From NCBI GenBank assembly GCA_943736015.1, contig OX031059.1, forward strand, positions 42,419,159-42,483,158: DNA of 64,000 bases. The letters run 5' to 3'. Shown here in pieces: positions 32,859 to 43,669 of this stretch. The position numbers and the translations under genes were made by a program. The stretch comes from Tridacna crocea (taxonomy: Eukaryota; Mollusca; Bivalvia; Cardiida; Cardiidae). The notes under the pieces were generated by a model. It made no database searches. It was not told the DNA's origin and worked only from the letters and a program-made list of their open reading frames with translations. Each line of letters begins with the position of its first letter. Within the stretch, counting starts at the first letter, position 1.

Positions 32859-33087
32859 TTAACCCTTTACCTCATGAGGCATTTCCATTGTATCTCTAAA
32901 TGTCTCTAAATAACAGCAAGGATGGAGCCATTTCTTATGTGTATATGGCACCTTTTGATAGCATAGAAAACATTGTGAGAAAAGGTGAAATTGCTCGTCA
33001 CGAGCAATTTCACCTTTTGTCACAATGTTTTCCAATGGCTCATACAAGCAATGTGTCGAAATGAGTATCTGTGGAGTAAAGGGTTAA
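32859..33087. mobile_element. Family A MITE, core type 3
   Basis: 229 bp with TTAA on both sides. The palindrome reads GTGAAATTGCTCGTCACGAG with its mirror TTTCACCTTTTGTCACAATG. The flanks outside the palindrome are unlike type 1 (CTCATGAGGCATTTCC). The right TTAA is shared with the next element. Confidence 0.85.
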
Positions 33088-33312
33088 CTCTTTACCACAC
33101 GACAAAATTTTAGACTCGTTCAAATTGAAAGCATTTGCAGACGACAAAATAAAGTTGACTGAAAAATTGAAATTTGTTCTGGGAAGGGTAGAAAACATTG
33201 TGGGAAAAGGAGAAAATGCTGGTTACCAGCATTATCTCGTTTTCCCCCAGTGTTTTCAAAAGGCTTCTTTCTCAGGGGCGTCAAAAGTAGGGTTTGTGTG
33301 GTAATGGGTTAC
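33084..33312 (+). mobile_element. Family A MITE, full length
   Basis: 229 bp. The left TTAA at 33084-33087 is also the right TTAA of the previous copy, and the right one is TTAC. Confidence 0.9.
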
Positions 33313-33332
33313 TTCAGTTCTATGAAATCCAT

Positions 33333-33546
33333 TTAACCCATTACCACACAACCCCTACTTTGGAAGACCCTGAGAAACATTGTGGGAAAAGGAGAAAATG
33401 CTGGTAACCAGCATTTTCTCCTGTTCCCATAATGTTTTCTACCCTTCACAAAACAATATTCAAATTTTCAGCCACTTTTATTTAGTTTTCTGCAAATGCT
33501 TTCGATTTTGACCAGCCAAAACTTTTGTCGTCTGGAAATGAGTTGA
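33333..33546 (-). mobile_element. Family A MITE, slightly shortened
   Basis: TTAA left, TTGA right. Lacks about 15 bp of the left outer arm (CCTGAGAAACATTGTGGG). Type 1 core. Confidence 0.88.
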
Positions 33547-33597
33547 AGGATTATCTAAAATGTCATTTTTAGATAACAGACAAATCTGTGTTTTTTT

Positions 33598-33808
33598 TAA
33601 CTCTTAAGATGCAAAGGGTTACTCACTGACCTTTTGCGGACATTGTAGACTAAATATCAGACTGTACAGAGCGTGCAGTCTGATCTTGAATCTAGACTGT
33701 CCGATAAGGCTATATTTGTCACAAAAATAGTTCTTTGAAATAGCACAATTTGTTTTATACATCGATTTAAGAGTTTCACGATAGCTTTTTTAGCTGGAAA
33801 AGGGTCAA
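33598..33808 (-). mobile_element. Family D MITE
   Basis: Core at 33639-33703: TGCGGACATTGTAGACTAAA TATCAGACTGTACAG and mirror. The A/T-rich side lies to the right and ends GGAAAAGGGTCAA, so the copy is reversed relative to 14252-14454. Confidence 0.65.
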
Positions 33809-33904
33809 ACATCAAATACCTACATATAGCAAGGCTTTAGTTCTGAGTGCTTTTAGATGATGCAATCGTTACAGGGGAAAATAGCTTCGTTTCGCCGGTT
33901 TTTT

Positions 33905-34138
33905 TCCTTTACTAAATAATCCCTGGTTTTAATTACCCTGAGACTAAAGAAGCGTTCCGAAAACGCTATGGGAAAAGGAGAAAATGCTGGTAACCACCAT
34001 TTTCTCCTTCTCCCACATTGTTTTCTAAATTATCCAAAGCCAACTTTCAAAATTTGATTCACCTTTTCTTATTTTTGTCGTCTGTAAATGCTTTCAATTC
34101 AGACAAGTCTAAAATTTTGACGTTTGGTAAAGAGTTAA
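33905..34138 (-). mobile_element. Family A MITE
   Basis: ACTAAATAATCCCTGGTTTT at the left and GGTAAAGAGTTAA at the right. Core TGCTGGTAACCACCA. Confidence 0.82.
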
Positions 34139-34567
34139 ATCTATTTTTAGCTACAAAAGACAACCTTTTCAAAATTTGGTCTTTTCATATTTTAAAACAA
34201 GGTGACCTATTAATGTCATTGTGAACGCTACGACGTATTTTATAATTAACGCGTACAATATCAGGTTACTTATGTGTTTCTTAGTGTGCAAGATAAATGG
34301 TTTTTGCACAACGGTGTTATAGAAATACATGCGTACAAAAATCAACCTCGGTGCCAATATATGTGAAATATGATCGCTACCTAGGTGTACTTACCCTTTG
34401 AGTAGCCCCATTCCTTCAGGAAAATAGACAGTGTTATCAAAAACTATTGAAAATACATTAGTTTTGGTGTTTTTTTCTATATTAGGTATTTTCTTTGTAC
34501 TCGTATATGGTTTTTCATTCCATAGGTGAAGAAACTAACAAGCAAGTAAACCTGAGCTTCACTATAT

Positions 34568-34793
34568 TTAACACTTTACGAAGCAACCCCTTTTTTCGAC
34601 CTAGTGATGATAGAAGGCTTTTGAAAACTATGCGGGAAAAGGAGAAAATGCTGGTAACCAGCATTTTCTCTTTTCCACACAATGTTTTCTAACCCGCTGG
34701 AAACAAATTGAGATGTTTGAGTTACGTTTATTTTGTCATTTGCAAGTGCTTTGAATTTGGACCTGTCCAAAATGTCGTTTGGTAAAGAATTTA
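34568..34793 (-). mobile_element. Family A MITE
   Basis: TTAACACTTTACGAAGCAAC at the left and TTTGGTAAAGAATTTA at the right. Type 1 core. Confidence 0.82.
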
Positions 34794-34794
34794 G

Positions 34795-35206
34795 ACGATA
34801 AACTCAGCCCTGATCTTTGAAAAGGAGCTTAGTGCATCTCCAAATTCACTGAATCCTTCCAAGTCACCGACATTATTAAAATGCGAGAGAGAGAAATGAA
34901 ATTAGTCGCTTTGACTTTGACCAATCCTGGTTAGAAAACTAAGGCGAGTTGGGATTTGAACAATTATTGGTCCATGCCAACCGCTATTACTGTCTGGGTT
35001 ACCGGGGTAGACTTTTGAAAACCCTTTGAGAGTGTGAATGATACAACCTGCAGATTTTACTGCTGTTGATGCAACTATACTGGTGTAAACTGTACACGTG
35101 ACTTCTACAAACCACGTGACTAGCTGCATCAAATATATTAAACTAGTTTTGACATTATGCTAACGTGACATTTTATCTTATGGCAGATACAAATATAATC
35201 AGAGCT
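34795..35206. other. No clear gene; weak tRNA-like trace
   Basis: On the minus strand GTTCAAATCCCAACTCGCC at about 34955 resembles a B box, but no convincing A box or fold accompanies it. Confidence 0.35.
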
Positions 35207-35295
35207 CAAGATAAGAGGGAGTGATGGTATCCTAAATCCGTTATTTCTCTTTGAAACCCTATGTTGTGGGTACTCATTAGATTCGTCTCAATGAG
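35207..35295. repeat. Half copy of foldback family M
   Basis: AGATAAGAGGGAGTGATGG, then ACCCTATGTTGTGGGTACTC ATTAGA, matching one arm of 43487-43662 up to its loop. Confidence 0.65.
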
Positions 35296-35529
35296 CTGGC
35301 AATGGCGAAGCTACTCATGTGAGTGTCCTTTGGAACGGCATTTGAAAGCCAAAACTTTGTAGATCTACCCGTGAAGCGCAGTAATTTTAATATGGTAGAC
35401 TTGCTGTCGCTTTGATATAAATGTAATATTTAAATCGAATAGGTGAGCATTTACGGTGATACGCCTGAAATAATGTTGAAAGCGACGTATAACACCGTTC
35501 GATTAACTAATTGTGGGCTATCCAAACCC

Positions 35530-35605
35530 AGAAGCTCAGCCATGGACGCAAGTAACCTAAAACCAAGGGTTATTGGTTCGAATTTTAAACTCGGGATTCA
35601 CTCCT
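35530..35605 (+). mobile_element. tRNA-like SINE trace
   Basis: AGAAGCTCAGCCATGGACG (A-box-like) and TTATTGGTTCGAATTTTAAA (B box). Upstream, TGTTGAAAGCGACGTATAAC ACCGTTCG resembles a SINE tail, and a similar string occurs near 39400. Confidence 0.45.
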
Positions 35606-35904
35606 CATTCACCCATTCACCGTCAATGCGGGGTGGGGGAGGGGGGAACGTATATTTGGAAGAGCAGCATATGGCATGAGAGGAATGTTGTGTGATGCAC
35701 CGGTAAAAAAATAACGGAGAGCAAGGACAGGCAAACCTGCCCTTGCAATATTGCTGGAATTATGTTAAAAATTGCTTAAAACACTATTCTCTCACTAAAG
35801 GAGCCGGCTGTATATACATGTATACATGTATATGTATGTCGGGACATACATGTACTTGTGATGAGAAAGATTGTGCAAGGAAGTAATCACTTTATATCCG
35901 GACA
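35606..35904. other. No gene or known repeat seen
   Basis: Includes short TACATGTA palindromes near 35815. Confidence 0.4.
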
Positions 35905-35966
35905 GCATGGCTCTGCAAGATCAGATTGCAGGTTTTGTGGAATCTAATCTTGATCTATACTGTCCT
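35905..35966 (+). repeat. Family D core
   Basis: ATGGCTCTGCAAGATCAGAT TGCAGGTTTTG and TCTAATCTTGATCTATACTG. Confidence 0.65.
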
Positions 35967-36177
35967 CATAGCTAGTAGTCTATAAGTTGTCTCATATCGA
36001 ACGGGTGATAAAAAAAATGGTGCGTAGAATCGACGTGCAGCGATAATGTGACCAGGAAGTCACCACTCTTACTCTTTCACTACCAGGTAAATAAATTGTA
36101 CTTTTTAATTGGGTAAAATTACTGTTCAACGGCAAAATGAAGAAACAGTGGAGTTAAAATCTAGAACTGAAAAGGGG

Positions 36178-36241
36178 ACATTGTAGATCGGAGATCAGAC
36201 TGCACAGAATGTGCAGTCTGATCTTGATATACATTGTCCCC
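36178..36241 (+). repeat. Family D core, near-perfect hairpin
   Basis: GGGACATTGTAGATCGGAGA TCAGACTGCACAGAATGTGC AGTCTGATCTTGATATACAT. The arms pair over about 28 positions with only a few mismatches. Confidence 0.82.
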
Positions 36242-36342
36242 AAAAGCTACTTGTGTCGTCAACCATAAGGAAAAGAATGACAGGTCCTTATCAGCAAACA
36301 AAATGTCCTTCAACTTTGTTTTCCGGGATGAAACTGCTGATA

Positions 36343-36536
36343 CTCAACCCTCAGCTCTTCACCACGCCCCAGAATTTTGGACTTGTCACATCTCGAAGCA
36401 TTCGCAAACAGATCTAGATCAGATGTATGAAGTAATACATGGATCTGAAAGAGTAGAAAGAGCGTGGAAACAGGAAAATTGATGGATACCAGCATTTTCT
36501 CAATGTTTCCCACGATAATTTCCAACAACCTTCTTT
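36343..36536 (+). repeat. Family A MITE, decayed
   Basis: CAGAATTTTGGACTTGTCAC, AAGCATTCGCAAACAG, AGAGTAGAAAGAGCGTGGAA, then ATACCAGCATTTTCTC. Confidence 0.6.
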
Positions 36537-36539
36537 TGT

Positions 36540-37572
36540 TTCAGATATGAGTTTATCTGATAAAACGGAAATGCACACAGATAAGAGGGAAAAGGCGGGA
36601 AAAAACAGAAACATGATGGTACACTGTGTGACAACGGGAGCAGTTGCTCCGATACATTGATCAGCATTTCCTCTTCTTTTACATAAAGTTGTGTCTGCGC
36701 AAGAACACAACAATAATTTTCTGGGACATGGTTCTGAATCTTTTTGAATACTTGAATCGCCAATTTTGAGGATGACTTCATCTATAAACCCATCAGCTCT
36801 AGATCAGAGGATACTGAATGTCCAGTCCAATCTTTCATCCACAATATCTAATTTACTGTGCAGTATTTTGACCACTGACTTTTTCAATTTTCCACAAAGT
36901 TTCGAAACTTTTTTTCCGACTTAGTGTCGTTGAAATTGTCGGCGTTGTTGGTTAAAGGTTACACACTACACACATGAATGAAATAGACTACGGTTTGGGG
37001 ATCTAGAAACTGTCAATATACTCGAACCATATGAGGCTACATACCATGTACTAAAATTTACATACTTCACTTCACCTGCTCTACTTAAGTTACGAAATAA
37101 CTTCAATCTACCCTTCTTGTAGATTAGTTGGTTATGGGTGGGTTTGCCGACAATAAAGATCAAACCAGTCTGTATGGTATATTTGGTCTGATGTTCGACC
37201 TATATTGTCTGGCATTGTGCTAAAACGGCATTGAAAGATTATTTTCGCCAAGTTTCATCCCGGAGCTTGCAGTAATCTCAGCTAACTGGAACGCAAGCTA
37301 ACTTTTTAAATTAAATCGGAATTGATTAAATACTTAATTAATTAAATACGGCCAGGAAAGAGTTTTTTTACCCTAGACAAATTATTCGCAAAGACCAAAT
37401 CGACGACATCGTTAAATATTTACGGCTTCTATTTATCATCAGTCCTGTTGTGTAGCCACATAAACAAAGTGTTTGCCTGTTCGAAAAGTCAAGGGACATC
37501 CCTCTCCCACGTAGACATTTAATATCTACCTAAAATTGTCGAGTGGCTGTTTTTCTTTTTTTCGCTCTCCTT
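36540..37572. other. No gene; possible D traces
   Basis: Faint family D fragments near 36820 and 37165-37215 (GGTCTGATGTTCGACCTATA). Otherwise nothing recognised. Confidence 0.4.
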
Positions 37573-37778
37573 TTAACCCTTATCCTACTAAATAACTAAA
37601 GTAAAATTTCCATTCTGATAGTTCAAAGTTACATTTTAGGGAATAATATATCTTTATTTCGTGCTTTCCAGTAGGATATCGCGAAATAGCACGTTCATCT
37701 GCACGTTCTGTGCAGTCTGATCTCGATCTACATTGTCCGCAAATGGTCAGTTTGTCGTGCTTAGCAGCCTGGGGTTAA
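37573..37778 (+). mobile_element. Family D MITE carrying a family E fragment
   Basis: TTAACCCTTATCCTACTAAA at the left and TTAGCAGCCTGGGGTTAA at the right. At 37649-37692 TCTTTATTTCGTGCTTTCCA GTAGGATATCGCGAAATAGC is the end of a family E element. The left arm of the D hairpin is missing there. Confidence 0.75.
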
Positions 37779-38299
37779 ATCAGTCGATGTATCAATCGCA
37801 ATGCCCGAGGTCTTGTCTTCGATATAAGCCTATCTATGCTCTAAATATGTAAATTGGACATTTAAACTTTGAAACAAAAGAAAAGACAGTTTGTTCAAAG
37901 TTTGACAGTCCCTTTCCCCGTTTGTCGAAAATTGTTCTGAAAAATATCTGGCATAATACGTACAATTACAAGCAGCCTTAAGCCGTGCTATTTGCGTTAG
38001 CAAGTTATTGCTTGCTGTGATATAATGCCAATGACCTAATACCCCCAGAGAGAATTAAGGCGTTTCAGATTCATGTAATTAGTCCAAACTTGAGAAAGAT
38101 TCTTATCGATGCAGTAACTGCACATCGTCAATGAGGAAGAAATAAAAGACATAAGAAAAGAAGTTTTTTTGTAGCTATTTCCTGCTTTAGAAACGTAGTC
38201 TCTGAAGGTATTTTCTAGATTCAGGGCACGGATTTGACCGTTGGGTAATGTGATTATGAAACAATTAACGCCAGTCAATTAAGTTGAAATGTATGTAAT
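37779..38299. other. No gene or known repeat seen
   Basis: AT-rich, nothing assigned. Confidence 0.45.
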
Positions 38300-38590
38300 C
38301 AAGACAGTGCTATGACGTCACATCTGATCCAAGTATTGAAGACGGTGTAATGACATCGCATCTGATCCAAATATTCAAGACGGTACAATGACGTCACATC
38401 TGATATAAGTATTCAAGGCGGTGCAATGACGTCACATCTGATCTAAGTTTCAAAGATGATGCAATGACGTCACATCTGATCTAAGTATTCAAGACGGTCC
38501 AATGACGTCGCATCTGATTTGCGTATTCAAGAATGTGCAGTGACGTCATATCTTATCTAAGAATTCAATGACCTCACATATGATCTCATA
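38300..38590 (+). repeat. 38-bp minisatellite of TGACGTCA motifs
   Basis: Eight units of about 38 bp: CAATGACGTCACATCTGATC then TAAGTATTCAAGACGGTG. Five units hold the perfect TGACGTCA palindrome and three hold one-base variants (TGACATCG, TGACGTCG, TGACCTCA). The last units shorten. Confidence 0.9.
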
Positions 38591-38818
38591 TCGACCTTTA
38601 CCACATAATGAGGTTTTAAACCACTTGACAGAGAAAGATTTCGAAAACAGTATGGGAACATGAGAAAATGCCGGTCACCATTTTGTCATATTCCCATAAT
38701 GTTTCGTACTCAATCAAAGACAGAAATTATCATTTTAGCAACATTTTATTTGTGTGCAAATATTTTGAATTTGGTCCAGTCTGAGAAAAAAAACTGTCGT
38801 TTGGTATGGATTAAAGGG
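38591..38818 (-). mobile_element. Family A MITE, diverged
   Basis: CCTTTACCACATAATGAGG at the left, TGTCGTTTGGTATGGATTAA at the right. Core GCCGGTCACCATT is partly lost. Confidence 0.7.
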
Positions 38819-39036
38819 TTATCGATTACGAACGGCAATCTCGTCATTTACCTTAAAATGTTGCAATTTTTTGCCCGAAATTAATCATCCAATTTCTCTA
38901 TAGATGTGCTTATGGAGACAAAAATGTAGCATTAATTAGTAATATTTAGTAGATCTATTTAGCAGGCGTTTTTAGGACAAAAAAAAAATAATCCCATTAA
39001 ACAACTCTGTCACTGAGCATTCTGTCAATCCGAGAA

Positions 39037-39233
39037 TTAACCCATTACCACACAATCCCTACTTTTGACGACCCTGAGAAGGAAGCCCTTAGTGACCAGC
39101 ATTTTCTCCTTTTCCTACAATGTTTTCTACCCTTCCGAACACAAATTTCAAAATAAAGCTCACTTTCATTTTGTCGTCTGCAAATGCTTTCAATTTGGAC
39201 CAGCCTAACATTTTGTCGTTTGGTAAAGATTAA
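39037..39233 (-). mobile_element. Family A MITE lacking one hairpin arm
   Basis: TTAA on both sides. The element jumps from GAAGGAAGCCC directly to TTAGTGACCAGCATTTTCTC, so about one palindrome arm (32 bp) is missing. Confidence 0.85.
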
Positions 39234-39669
39234 TATTATGACGGAGTAAATAAAACGTTAAATACCACAGTTGAACAGACGATTTCATCAGCAATGCGAT
39301 AGAATATGACGAAGATCAGAATTATATTTTAAGCAGTTTGGTCTTGATTTACCATGCCTTTGAAATAAATAAGCTGTGACCATGACATGGCTGCAACGAT
39401 ATTGAAAGCGACATAAAACGCGTTCGATCGATAAATAGATCTAATTCGATCAACCAATGAAGAATAATGGGTGAAGAAGGGACTTTATGCATAACGTTGC
39501 ATGGTGAATAAACTTATGTCCGATCGTACGATATCTAGAGCTCAATATCCTGTTTTAATTTTTACATCAAAGTGTTTACAAATTACTTTGATAGCCAAAT
39601 ATATTATTCCTTCTCTAAATATTTAACCTTTCTTTCCGAGTTTCAACGACCCCAAGAAAAGAAAGGTGT
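39234..39669. other. No gene; possible SINE tail
   Basis: TGAAAGCGACATAAAACGCG TTCGATCG near 39402 resembles the string at 35459. Otherwise unassigned. Confidence 0.4.
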
Positions 39670-39898
39670 TTAACTCTTTCCCAAACAATCCCTGTTTTTT
39701 ACGGGCCAGGAATAGAAGCCTTTTGAAAACATCGTGGGAAAAGGAGAAAATGCTGGTAACCAGCATTTTCTCCTTTTCCCACAATGTTTTCTACCCTATC
39801 ATATAGAAAAGTCACCTTTTTAGCAACTGTTAATTTGTCATCTGCAAAATGCTTTCTATTTGGTCTGGTCCAAAATTTGCCGATTAGGAAAGGGTTAA
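39670..39898 (-). mobile_element. Family A MITE, full length
   Basis: 229 bp, TTAA on both sides, type 1 core with long perfect arms. The left terminus is of the CTTTCCCAAACAATCCC type. Confidence 0.92.
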
Positions 39899-39899
39899 T

Positions 39900-39985
39900 A
39901 AACAATGTGAGAAAGGGAGAAAATGCTGTTTAACAGTATTTTCTCCTTTTCCTACAATGTTTTACCTTATCAGAAAACTTAAGTT
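39900..39985 (-). repeat. Family A MITE, core only
   Basis: AACAATGTGAGAAAGGGAGA AAATGCTGTTTAACAGTATT TTCTCC. It follows the previous copy immediately. Confidence 0.65.
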
Positions 39986-40469
39986 CTTTTATATCATTTC
40001 AAATATGTATTACGTTTTCGCACATGGTATGGAATCTATTATTCTGTATCACTTGTGTTTTTTTCTTAACTCCTTCTGTGGTGAAAAGATTTTTTAAAAA
40101 AAAGAGACTAATTCCGTACACTTTGTATCGAAGCATTTGGTTTGATGTCTCTTTCATCAGTATGTGTATTTCTGTTTTATCACAGCAAAAATTCATTTAT
40201 CGTTTCGTTTCTTGGTTTCAGAACATTGTTATATATACATGTACTGGGATGGGCTCTGCAAAGTGCCACGTGACAAGAACCGCCAAAGCAGGACTTGAAC
40301 AAGACCACCATAGTACAGAACACCAACAGTCGGCTGCCAGTGCTAACTCGGTGAGCATTCAAAGTCTACAAAAGGCCTAAGAGCATTAAATGTAGTTTCT
40401 GGTTCACATGACCTTTTGGTAAAAGTTAACAATGCTCTCGCCCAAGTTAGAAGTACGATCCTTTAGAAG

Positions 40470-40636
40470 ACTACTTTTGAAATGGAAAAGGAGGAAAAGC
40501 TGGTTACGTTTTCTACTCTTAAAAAGAAAATATCCATCTTTTGAGCCACATTTCTTTTAATTTGTTGTCTGCAAATGCTTTAAAAATAATTAATTCTGAA
40601 ATTTTGTCGTCTGATAACCAGACGAGCGGGTTAAAG
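40470..40636 (-). repeat. Family A MITE, decayed
   Basis: TTGAAATGGAAAAGGAGGAA AAGCTGGTTACG, TTTTGAGCCACATTTC, TTGTCTGCAAATGCTTTAAA. Confidence 0.6.
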
Positions 40637-41139
40637 GCTCGGTAACCGGATACACGGTTCAAAAAGTGCATACACATGTACAATAATTATATATTATGTT
40701 TTGTCGTAGAAATACCGGACCCCCAGTTGAGTAAAATTTCAAGCGGTGGCATGTGGTTTGTGGTTAAATAAGACCTGTACTGATTTAGGATTACTGGACA
40801 TAAAGTAAAGAATCGCTCACTACTCGTACCTACTGAAGTCCGACCATTGTAAGCCAGGCATTACCCTATACTCTGATACAAAGCTGGTGCATTCCATAAA
40901 GTCGAGTAGCATCCACGAAATTATTAGCTGACCGAAAATGAATTTTAAACCTAGGTTAAAAGTAAACAAACTATAGAGCGACTTTATAAGAAAATTTGAT
41001 TCAAGGGAATACAATGTGGAAAGCAGGCCCATGTAAGGACTTGCAAAGTCAAAACCGCTTCCTTTCAACACTGACTCACTCCTTTGTTCAAACCGTCATT
41101 CAATGCTGTTGTATTTTTTTTCAACATTATGATTGTGCG
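40637..41139. other. No gene or known repeat seen
   Basis: A minus-strand frame of 83 codons at 40820-41071 shows no recognisable domain. Confidence 0.4.
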
Positions 41140-41302
41140 TTATTTTTTAAATGACAAGATTTTACTGTGAAAGGACAGAAAACATTGTGTGGAAAAAAGG
41201 GCAAAATGATGGTTACCAGCATTTACTTCATTTTTACTCAATGTTTCCACAACACTCCCTTCCCCAGGGTTGTTTGGGTGAGATCCCGATTGGTAAAGAG
41301 TA
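41140..41302 (+). repeat. Family A MITE, diverged
   Basis: AGAAAACATTGTGTGGAAAA AAGGGCAAAATGATGGTTAC CAGCATTTACTTC and the end CGATTGGTAAAGAGT. Confidence 0.65.
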
Positions 41303-41458
41303 CCTACATGTTAACCTGGAACATACTTGACAAATTGGGCCATTAATTAACTTCAGATAACAAACCAAAGTCCTCTGTTCTTACTTTTTCAGTATTTCTA
41401 CTAAATAAGATTATTGTACTTACTCATGCTGGCATCGTTATTTTCTTCAGAATATGTA

Positions 41459-41896
41459 TTATTTCATGCTTTCCGGTGGGATATCGAGAAATAGCAGTGA
41501 AAATATTTTTCGATCTTACACCAGTGAAAATACCGATTTTCACGTTCTTGTTGCCTAGGTAAATTGCGCGTGCCTAACAACCAGATGGGAAATATGACGT
41601 CATATACCTTACATTTCTCGCGCTTGACGTCACGTTGCTATGCGGGAGGGGTACGCCACGGGGAATGAGGGAAAAGAATTGTACTGAATTTTGATAAAGC
41701 TCCTCCCAGAAAGGGTTAAAAGCATAAAATAAATAGAATATTTGTTTTTTTCGGTGAAAGATCGAAATTTATTTCATCTCGTGAACACCATCGGTAATAT
41801 TTTCACTCGTGGCTGCGCCACTCGTGAAAATATTACCGATGGTGTCCACTCGATGAAATAAATTTCGATCTTACACCGAAAAAGTACAAATATCCT
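41459..41896 (+). mobile_element. Family E element, most complete copy
   Basis: A left unit runs from ATTATTTCATGCTTTCCGGT to GTTAAAAGCATAAAATAAAT, i.e. it is bounded by its own inverted ends. It contains TATGACGTCATATACC at about 41596. A foldback of about 135 bp follows: TTTCGGTGAAAGATCGAAAT, TTATTTCATCTCGTGAAC, GGTAATATTTTCACTCGTGG and the mirror, ending TTACACCGAAAAA. Confidence 0.88.
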
Positions 41897-42069
41897 CTAT
41901 ATCTTTTTCTGGACATTCGGCATTCGGCGGAGCACTGCCTATTTTTCTAGAACCGCCGAATTCTGCCAAAACTCTCTCCACCATGTGGCATTCGTATAAT
42001 AAACGCCCAAACAAGGGTTTCGATAAGTTTATGACTTTACTTGTATTTTGAAAGCATGTCTACCCACAT

Positions 42070-42520
42070 CACGGCGGGGAATCACGTGACACAACAACAA
42101 CAACAATGACCGATATTTGAAAAAATTCCCCGACTTCAGGTAAGAAAATCTTCAATAATTCCGTAAATACATGACCGATTGGAATTTGGTTTGAAGCAGA
42201 GAAGGCGGAAGGACTCCAGGGATTTGCGTGATGTGTTAGATTTTTTAAACAACACCTGATAAAAAAGTTATTGACGAGCAAACAAATTATCCAGGGTAAA
42301 AAATTTGTTTGCTCGTCAATAACTTTTTTATCAGGTGTTGTTTAAAAAATCTAACACATCAAGCAAATCCCTGGAGTCCTTCCGCCTTCTCTGCTTCAAA
42401 CCAAATTCCAATCGGTCATTTATTAACGGAATTATTGAAGATTTTCTTACCTGAAGTCGGGGAATTTTTTCAAATATCGGTCATTGTTGTTGTTGTTATG
42501 TCACGTGATTCCCCGCCGTG
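42070..42520. mobile_element. Family H palindromic element, copy 1 (451 bp)
   Basis: Ends CACGGCGGGGAATCACGTGA and its exact mirror. Arms of about 215 bp meet at a short loop (ATTATCCAGGGT) at about 42288-42300. Each arm holds (CAA)n next to ATGACCG, GACTTCAGGTAAGAAAATC and AGCAGAGAAGGCGGAAGGAC. Flanks CCACAT on both sides suggest a 6-bp target duplication. The second copy, 61350-61800, has exactly the same length. Confidence 0.9.
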
Positions 42521-42925
42521 CCACATGCTCACAGACTTACGTTATGTAATTTGATTGCTGTTGAAAACAACAAAACACTGGGACCAAAAAATCAAAATTC
42601 TTTGTATACAAAAGCTAGGGACCTTCCAATGAGACCGTGATTTCATCATTCTTGACTTGAAGCCAAGTTCTTTTCACTAAATAACGACGTAAACAATTTT
42701 GACCTGCGTAATTCCTTTATTCTAAATTGTAAATAGAAACGCTCTATATCCCCAAGGAAGCCGAAATAGGGAACGTTAGATCAATTTACAATAATTCGAT
42801 TGGTTTGTCCAAACTGGTGGGGTTTTTTTTCCATATCTAAGTTAAGCTTATCACTGAAGACTGACATTTTCATACAGTCTTTAACAGGGGCCTGAATATC
42901 ATAATTGCATACGACTTTAGACATT
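42521..42925. other. No gene or known repeat seen
   Basis: Nothing assigned. Confidence 0.45.
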
Positions 42926-43131
42926 TTAACTTATTACCACACAATCCCTACTTTTGACGCCCCTGAGAAAGAAGCCTTTTGAAAACACTGTGGGAAAAGG
43001 AGAAAATGCTGGTAACCAGCATTTTCTCCTTTTCCCACAGTGTTTTCTACCCTTAACCTTTTTTTTTTTTGTAGTCTACAAATGCTTTCAATTTGACCAG
43101 TCTAAAATTTTCTCCTGTGGTAAAGAGTTAA
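42926..43131 (-). mobile_element. Family A MITE, shortened right arm
   Basis: TTAACTTATTACCACACAAT at the left and TCCTGTGGTAAAGAGTTAA at the right. Type 1 core with CACTGTGGG / CCCACAGTG outer arms. About 25 bp after CTACCCTT are replaced by a T run. Confidence 0.88.
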
Positions 43132-43250
43132 CAGACAAAAAAAAAACGGCAAAAGATGGAAAGCGCTTTTGTACTTTTTTCCACATTGTTTTCAGTAGCC
43201 CTCTTGTCCCAAGGGTCGCACAAACGCATAACTATTTAGTAAAGGTTTAA
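43132..43250 (+). repeat. Family A MITE remnant, right half
   Basis: TTTTTTCCACATTGTTTTCA GTAGCCCTCTTGTC and the end ATTTAGTAAAGGTTTAA. Confidence 0.5.
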
Positions 43251-43486
43251 ATCGGCCGAGATTTCACTAATTCTGACGTGTTGCCAAAAACCCGTCACTT
43301 AATTTGGCTTAAAACATGAGCGTGACCTCGTAGGGTCTTTCATCTCCTTACGCCCATGAAACAAATTTACACAAGTACGTCCTTATATTGGGACATAAAC
43401 ATAAATTAAGGCTATATAAATTTGAAAATATTTTAGCCAAAGTTGTTCGACACGTCACTTTTTAAAACATCTTGAGAACAGAACTT

Positions 43487-43662
43487 CAGATAGAGGGAGT
43501 GATTTTGATTTCAAAATTGAAAATATCAATTATTTCCTACTAAACCCTATGCTTTGGGTACTCATTAGAATCGTGTCACCAAGACGATTCTAATGAGTAC
43601 CCACAACATAGGGTTTAGTGGAGAAATAATGACTGCAGAATAGCATTACTCCCTCATATCTG
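43487..43662. mobile_element. Foldback element (family M)
   Basis: CAGATAGAGGGAGTGATTTT and the mirror ATTACTCCCTCATATCTG at the ends. Inner arms ACCCTATGCTTTGGGTACTC and GAGTACCCACAACATAGGGT pair around the loop TGTCACCAAG. Confidence 0.82.
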
Positions 43663-43669
43663 GTGCTAT

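Noticed and set aside
40024-40380. 118-codon plus-strand frame
   Set aside because: Hydrophobic start but no domain; partly covered by an opposite frame and bordered by MITE remnants.
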